The position numbers and the translations under genes were made by a program. Positions 60,401 through 64,000 of a stretch of DNA of 64,000 nucleotides are shown in pieces. Under the pieces are notes generated by a model, which saw only the letters and a list, made by a program, of their open reading frames with translations, was not told the DNA's origin and ran no database searches. Source of the stretch: Simmondsia chinensis (lineage: Eukaryota > Streptophyta > Magnoliopsida > Caryophyllales > Simmondsiaceae); contig JAGTTD010000024.1 in the NCBI GenBank assembly GCA_018398585.1, forward strand, positions 6,414,071 to 6,478,070. The letters are read 5' to 3'. How positions within the stretch are numbered: the first letter of the stretch is position 1; each line of letters begins with the position of its first letter.

Positions 60401-60540
60401 TATTGCTGACATCATCATAGAGGCTGAACACATTGCAGCTTTAGAAGCTGCAAATAAGACATGTTAGTCCAGATACAGTAATGAACTTCACTAAGACTTT
60501 GACTCATTAGACCTTCGGATCAAATATAGAAGGGATAGGT
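57487..60540 (+). pseudogene. Third Ty1/copia gag-pol, heavily decayed
   Basis: Gag from ATG 57487 (LNYFTWKNKLDLVIT; LRHMLEKQTTAEII region; RQELIRKLLNMRM). A CCHC knuckle CFLCGEVGHWKGDC is at about 58140-58180 in another frame. The protease motif has Ser for the Gly of DSG (near 58295). Integrase shows WHQLLGHI, FTDDKSKYGYVY, SLRLDRDGGYLSSEF and NVAERRNR. RT has [15 protein letters not shown] and, near 60145, YVDA in place of YVDD. RNase H keeps GYIDSNF, TLGGGAISG-like and EAEHIAALEAA pieces. Deletions remove parts between integrase and RT and between RT and RNase H, so it cannot be autonomous. Confidence 0.9.
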
Positions 60541-61485
60541 ATAAAGTTTGTAATAATTTAGATTTAGGACAAGTGGAAGATTGTTAGTAATAGTGTCTTG
60601 AAATTCAAATTCATTTTGTAAATATTACCTTATTAATGAATAAAATTGAAGTTCCAGTTATTTCCTTATTAAATTTGTGTAAGAGAGTATTTATACTACA
60701 TGTGATTTTCTTTTTGGTAACATCCATGCGATGGTTGTAGTCCTCAAACTATAATTTATATGTTTGTTCTAAGTGATTTATGAGATTAACCCATAGATAG
60801 ATTTGGAACAAATAGTATGGATTGTTGTTTGAAAAACTTGTAATCAAAGACAAGTTGGACCACTTGTATACTAAGACTATAACATGACACTTTAGATGAC
60901 TTGTCTCGGCCATGTGAATGGTGATCCGAAAGTGTTATATTGGTGTGTTTAATAAGATTGATATACTAAGTAGGACCATGTGAGTTACTTGTTCGTAGAC
61001 TACTATTTGATATGAGTGATTCATGTTCTACTATTTGAATGACGACTCTAAATCCTGAGAGTACTCTGGACTTGTGCATGAAACGTTAGTTACTTTGGTA
61101 TACTATAAGCAAGGTCTAAACAAATGATTGAATTCGCACGTATATTGGGTAGCGGTGCAAAGTGCGACAAGCATCAGGTATTCAATATGAAATCCACAGT
61201 CTCTTGTGAGATACAAATGTCCCCTAGTTGATTCGCAAGTGTTTCAAAATCTTTGGCCAAAGTACTACATTTGGAGTTTATATTGTAAATTTGTTTAAGT
61301 ATAAATGAATTGTCGAGTAAAGGGCGAGTCGGTAACTAATGGAGAAGCGGTGAGAAGGATAATGGTAGTCGTTATATTAATTCTTTGTCATGGACATCTA
61401 GTGGACAATACAGTCTATTTGAAAAATATCGAATAAATAATTTAAGTTTAAAGTGTAGTGAGATTTATTTAGTAGAATTAAGTCT

Positions 61486-63477
61486 CATTAAATGGGACAA
61501 AAGTCCCATTTTGGTCACCAAAGTTATTTAAAATTAGAAATATTAGTCATCCAACTCAAATTTTAGAAGATTTGGTTACTCAGCTCTTAATTAAAATCTC
61601 ATTTAATCATCCAAGTAGTTTAAAATGGACAAAATGGTCTACCGAATCAAATTTTGGAAAATTCTATTATCCAACTTTAGAAAAATCTATTTTGATCATT
61701 TATGTGATTTTAAAATAATAAAATTTGTCGCTTAAATATGAAATACCAAATTTAATATTTCTAAAAATTTTAATGACTTATACATTTTTAAAATGATAAA
61801 ATTCATTACCGAAGTGCAAAAATATAAAATATTTTAAAGGGTAAAATACAAAAAATCTCTTTGACTTTTGCTTCAAAAACAGAAAACCTCCCTCACAAAT
61901 GAAACTACACATTAAGCTTCCTCACTTTAAAAAAATTACTACTTTGCCCCCAAACAACTTTTTTTGACTACTTTGCCCTTCAAAATAAAATAGTTAAGTA
62001 TTTTATTTTATTTTTAGGTAGAATTTTATATTTTGAGAAAAAATAAGAATTTTTTTATATTTATAAAAAAATGGGGTTTTATATATTTATAAAAATTATT
62101 TTAATTAATTATATAGTAGTGATATTATAATATTAATAAAAATATAATATTCTATCTTATAATACCTTTTATGAAAATTTAAATAATATTTTTTATCTTG
62201 TAAACTTATAATATCATTACTATAATTAATTATAATAACTATATTGTTTTATAAATATATAAAATTCTCTTAATTCTAGTGCAAAAAATATATTTTTTTT
62301 TTCCTAATTTTTGCCTAGTAATATAAAACCACCTTCTAAAAATATAATTAAACATTTAACCCCCTCACTTTTAGGGGGCAAAATGGTCAAAAAAAAGTTA
62401 CATGGTGGTTAAGTAATAAATTTTTAAAAGTGAGAGGGTTTTGTGAGTGCTTTTATTCGTAAGAAAAATTATCTATTTTTGAAGGAAAAGACAGGAAATT
62501 TTTTGTAATTTACTCTATTTTAAATTTGAGCACTAAAATTTATAGAATAAACTATAAATATACAAATTTTTTTAAGCAGTTATGACTATTTCAAATAATT
62601 TTTTAACAATATACATTGATATTGTAATATTTATTATCTTTTGCTAATTATATTTTTATGGTGTGAAGGGCATAAATGCCCACATTTCTAATATTTTTTA
62701 AATAAAGAGGCTTCTTTTTTTTGCAACTAAAAAAAAAGGTACATAAAAGGTACTTTATTTTTTAAATAAAGTGGTTTATCCCTTCCCCCCTCCCCATGGC
62801 TTTACAATCATAAAAAAAAAACTAAAAAAAAGGTACATAATACCAAAAGATTGGGTTGTTCATTCAAAATTAGTTTTGGGGGGAATTTGACTTTTTTTAA
62901 TGAATTTGGAGGGAATTTTAATCAAGCATTTAATTTAGGTAAGTATTTTAAATTTCTAATTTTTTTATAATTATAACTATATTTAAATTATTTCATTTTC
63001 TTATTTAAAATAGTTTTTATATTTTATTTTACTATAAAATTAATTATTTATCTTTTAACTTTTATCTAATATTAACGAACAAATAAGAACTAATTTAATT
63101 ACAAAATAAAAGATAAACAACTATTTTGAAGAATAAAATGATGGATAAACTTTAATAAAGTTACAAAATTAGAGACCAATGAAATAAATAATTCAAAAAA
63201 TATGATTAAATTTGTTATTTTTTATTTAAGCGGTGAATTTAATTAATTTTAAATCACTTAAGTGACTAAATGTGATTTCCATTTAGTATTTGGCAACTAA
63301 ATCTTCTAAAATTTGAATTGGGTGACTGATTTATCCAATTTTAAATGACTTTATTGACCAAATAGAATATTTTCTAAAAGTTGGGTGACTAAATCTACCA
63401 AAATTTGTATTGTGCGACTATGTTGTCCATTTTTTATCACTTTGGGGACCAAAATGGGACTTGAGTCCATTAAATGG
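61486..63477. mobile_element. MULE-like foldback element in the 3' LTR, 10-bp target duplication
   Basis: The body is 61496-63467. The ends GACAAAAGTCCCATTTTGGT and (inverse of the right end) GACTCAAGTCCCATTTTGGT lead into arms of about 200-250 bp. CATTAAATGG flanks it at 61486-61495 and 63468-63477. The 5' LTR has the unoccupied site (TCTCATTGAATAGTAATTAA near 55080-55100), which proves the insertion. A 9-10-bp duplication points to the Mutator superfamily. No transposase inside. Confidence 0.85.
61838..62517. mobile_element. Foldback element, copy B, nested in the MULE-like element
   Basis: Same family as 25195-25840. The left end reads AGGGTAAAATACAAAAAATC then TTTTGCTTCAAAAACAGAAA. The right arm reads GGCAAAATGGTCAAAAAAAG, then AAAGTGAGAGGGTTTTGTGA and TAATTTACTCTA. 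No ORF. Confidence 0.78.
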
Positions 63478-64000
63478 TAATTAAATTTAATGATGAGATA
63501 GTAATTAATTTAACTCATGTGGACCTAGATTAAAGGACGCGTTTTGACTTGTTAAATGCGATGCTTTGAATTTGTTTTGATATAAAATGCTGCGTTTTAT
63601 TTTTAAATTAGCGGGTCCCACATCGATGTTTTAGACTTTTTTTTTTTGGCTCCGGTATCCTACTATAAGTAGAGGTACCTATTTCAAGGTTTGGGAATGA
63701 ATTTTAAAAAGAGGTTTCTAAAAGCGTTGACTTTCGGTGACCTAATTAGATAGAAAATTTTTTGTTAAAATTTTTCTTCCTACAGTTTAATATTTTTTGG
63801 AGTCTGCTCTCCGGGTGATTTGAGGTCATTGTGTAGAAGGCAGCTGGGTGTTGATTTTTTTTGGGGGTTATTATTCTTCTGGTAATCTGTATTATTAGAG
63901 CAATTTCATGTATTCTTCTTTCTTCCCTTTTAAGCTTTTTGTTTTTCTATTTATTTATAGTAATTCTATTATGCTAGTTATAGTTCATGTAATTGTTATG

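Larger units (their letters stand above)
60582..64000 (+). repeat. 3' LTR of the third copia element, split by an insertion and cut by the window end
   Basis: Starts TGTTAGTAATAGTG after the purine-rich AGTGGAAGAT. 60582-61495 matches 54148-55095. After the insert at 61496-63467, 63478-64000 matches 55096-55960 with a gap. By the 5' copy, about 160-180 bp more should lie beyond the window. Confidence 0.85.

Overview
This is a plant nuclear genome window, most likely a eudicot. It is AT-rich and dominated by transposable elements, with one intact host gene. The plant origin is shown by four-exon fructokinase coding sequence with GT-AG introns, Ty1/copia and Ty3/gypsy retroelements with initiator-Met-tRNA-type primer sites, a FAR1-type Mutator-like (MULE) transposase, MITEs and SINEs. 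I cannot name the species.

Layout. 1-3729: 3' half of a Ty1/copia element (integrase C-terminus, reverse transcriptase, RNase H, 3' LTR). 3730-8490: AT-rich intergenic DNA with foldback/MITE-like elements. 8568-17112: a complete fructokinase gene (328 codons, 4 exons). Its large first intron carries a 5S-rRNA-headed SINE, a MITE-like element, a Tourist-like MITE and a 54-bp SINE tail with a perfect 19-bp target duplication. 17640-22186: a 5'-truncated, frameshifted copia element just downstream of fructokinase. 22251-24044: a solo gypsy-type LTR with a perfect 5-bp target duplication. 25195-25840: foldback element, copy A. 26033-27860: an LTR- or TIR-like composite with an uncharacterised ORF. 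28358-31378: 3' part of a very decayed minus-strand copia.

31379-47135 (ends approximate): a giant MULE of about 15.7 kb. On the minus strand it carries a FAR1-type DDE transposase (broken by stops), an ORF resembling the 'putative plant transposon protein' domain, and an Ulp1-type cysteine protease gene that keeps its His-Asp-Cys triad and an intron. Its ends and spacers are built from 21-bp-period arrays and many copies of a 16-bp palindrome centred on GTCGAC. A roughly 700-bp near-perfect palindrome sits beside the transposase.

48944-51240: a second copy of the 28.4-kb LTR, then CACC-rich, palindromic and pyrimidine-rich foldback DNA. 51.3-64 kb: a four-level nest. A gypsy relic is interrupted at 54148 by a copia element whose 5' LTR is 54148-56119 and whose 3' LTR starts at 60582. 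That 3' LTR holds a roughly 2-kb MULE-like foldback element with a 10-bp target duplication, and this in turn holds foldback copy B.

Only fructokinase looks like a functioning host gene; it would act in cytosolic or plastidic hexose metabolism. All transposon coding regions are interrupted. Their stop codons are mostly TAG or TGA where TGG, CAG or CGA is expected, the pattern left by deamination of methylated cytosine in silenced DNA.
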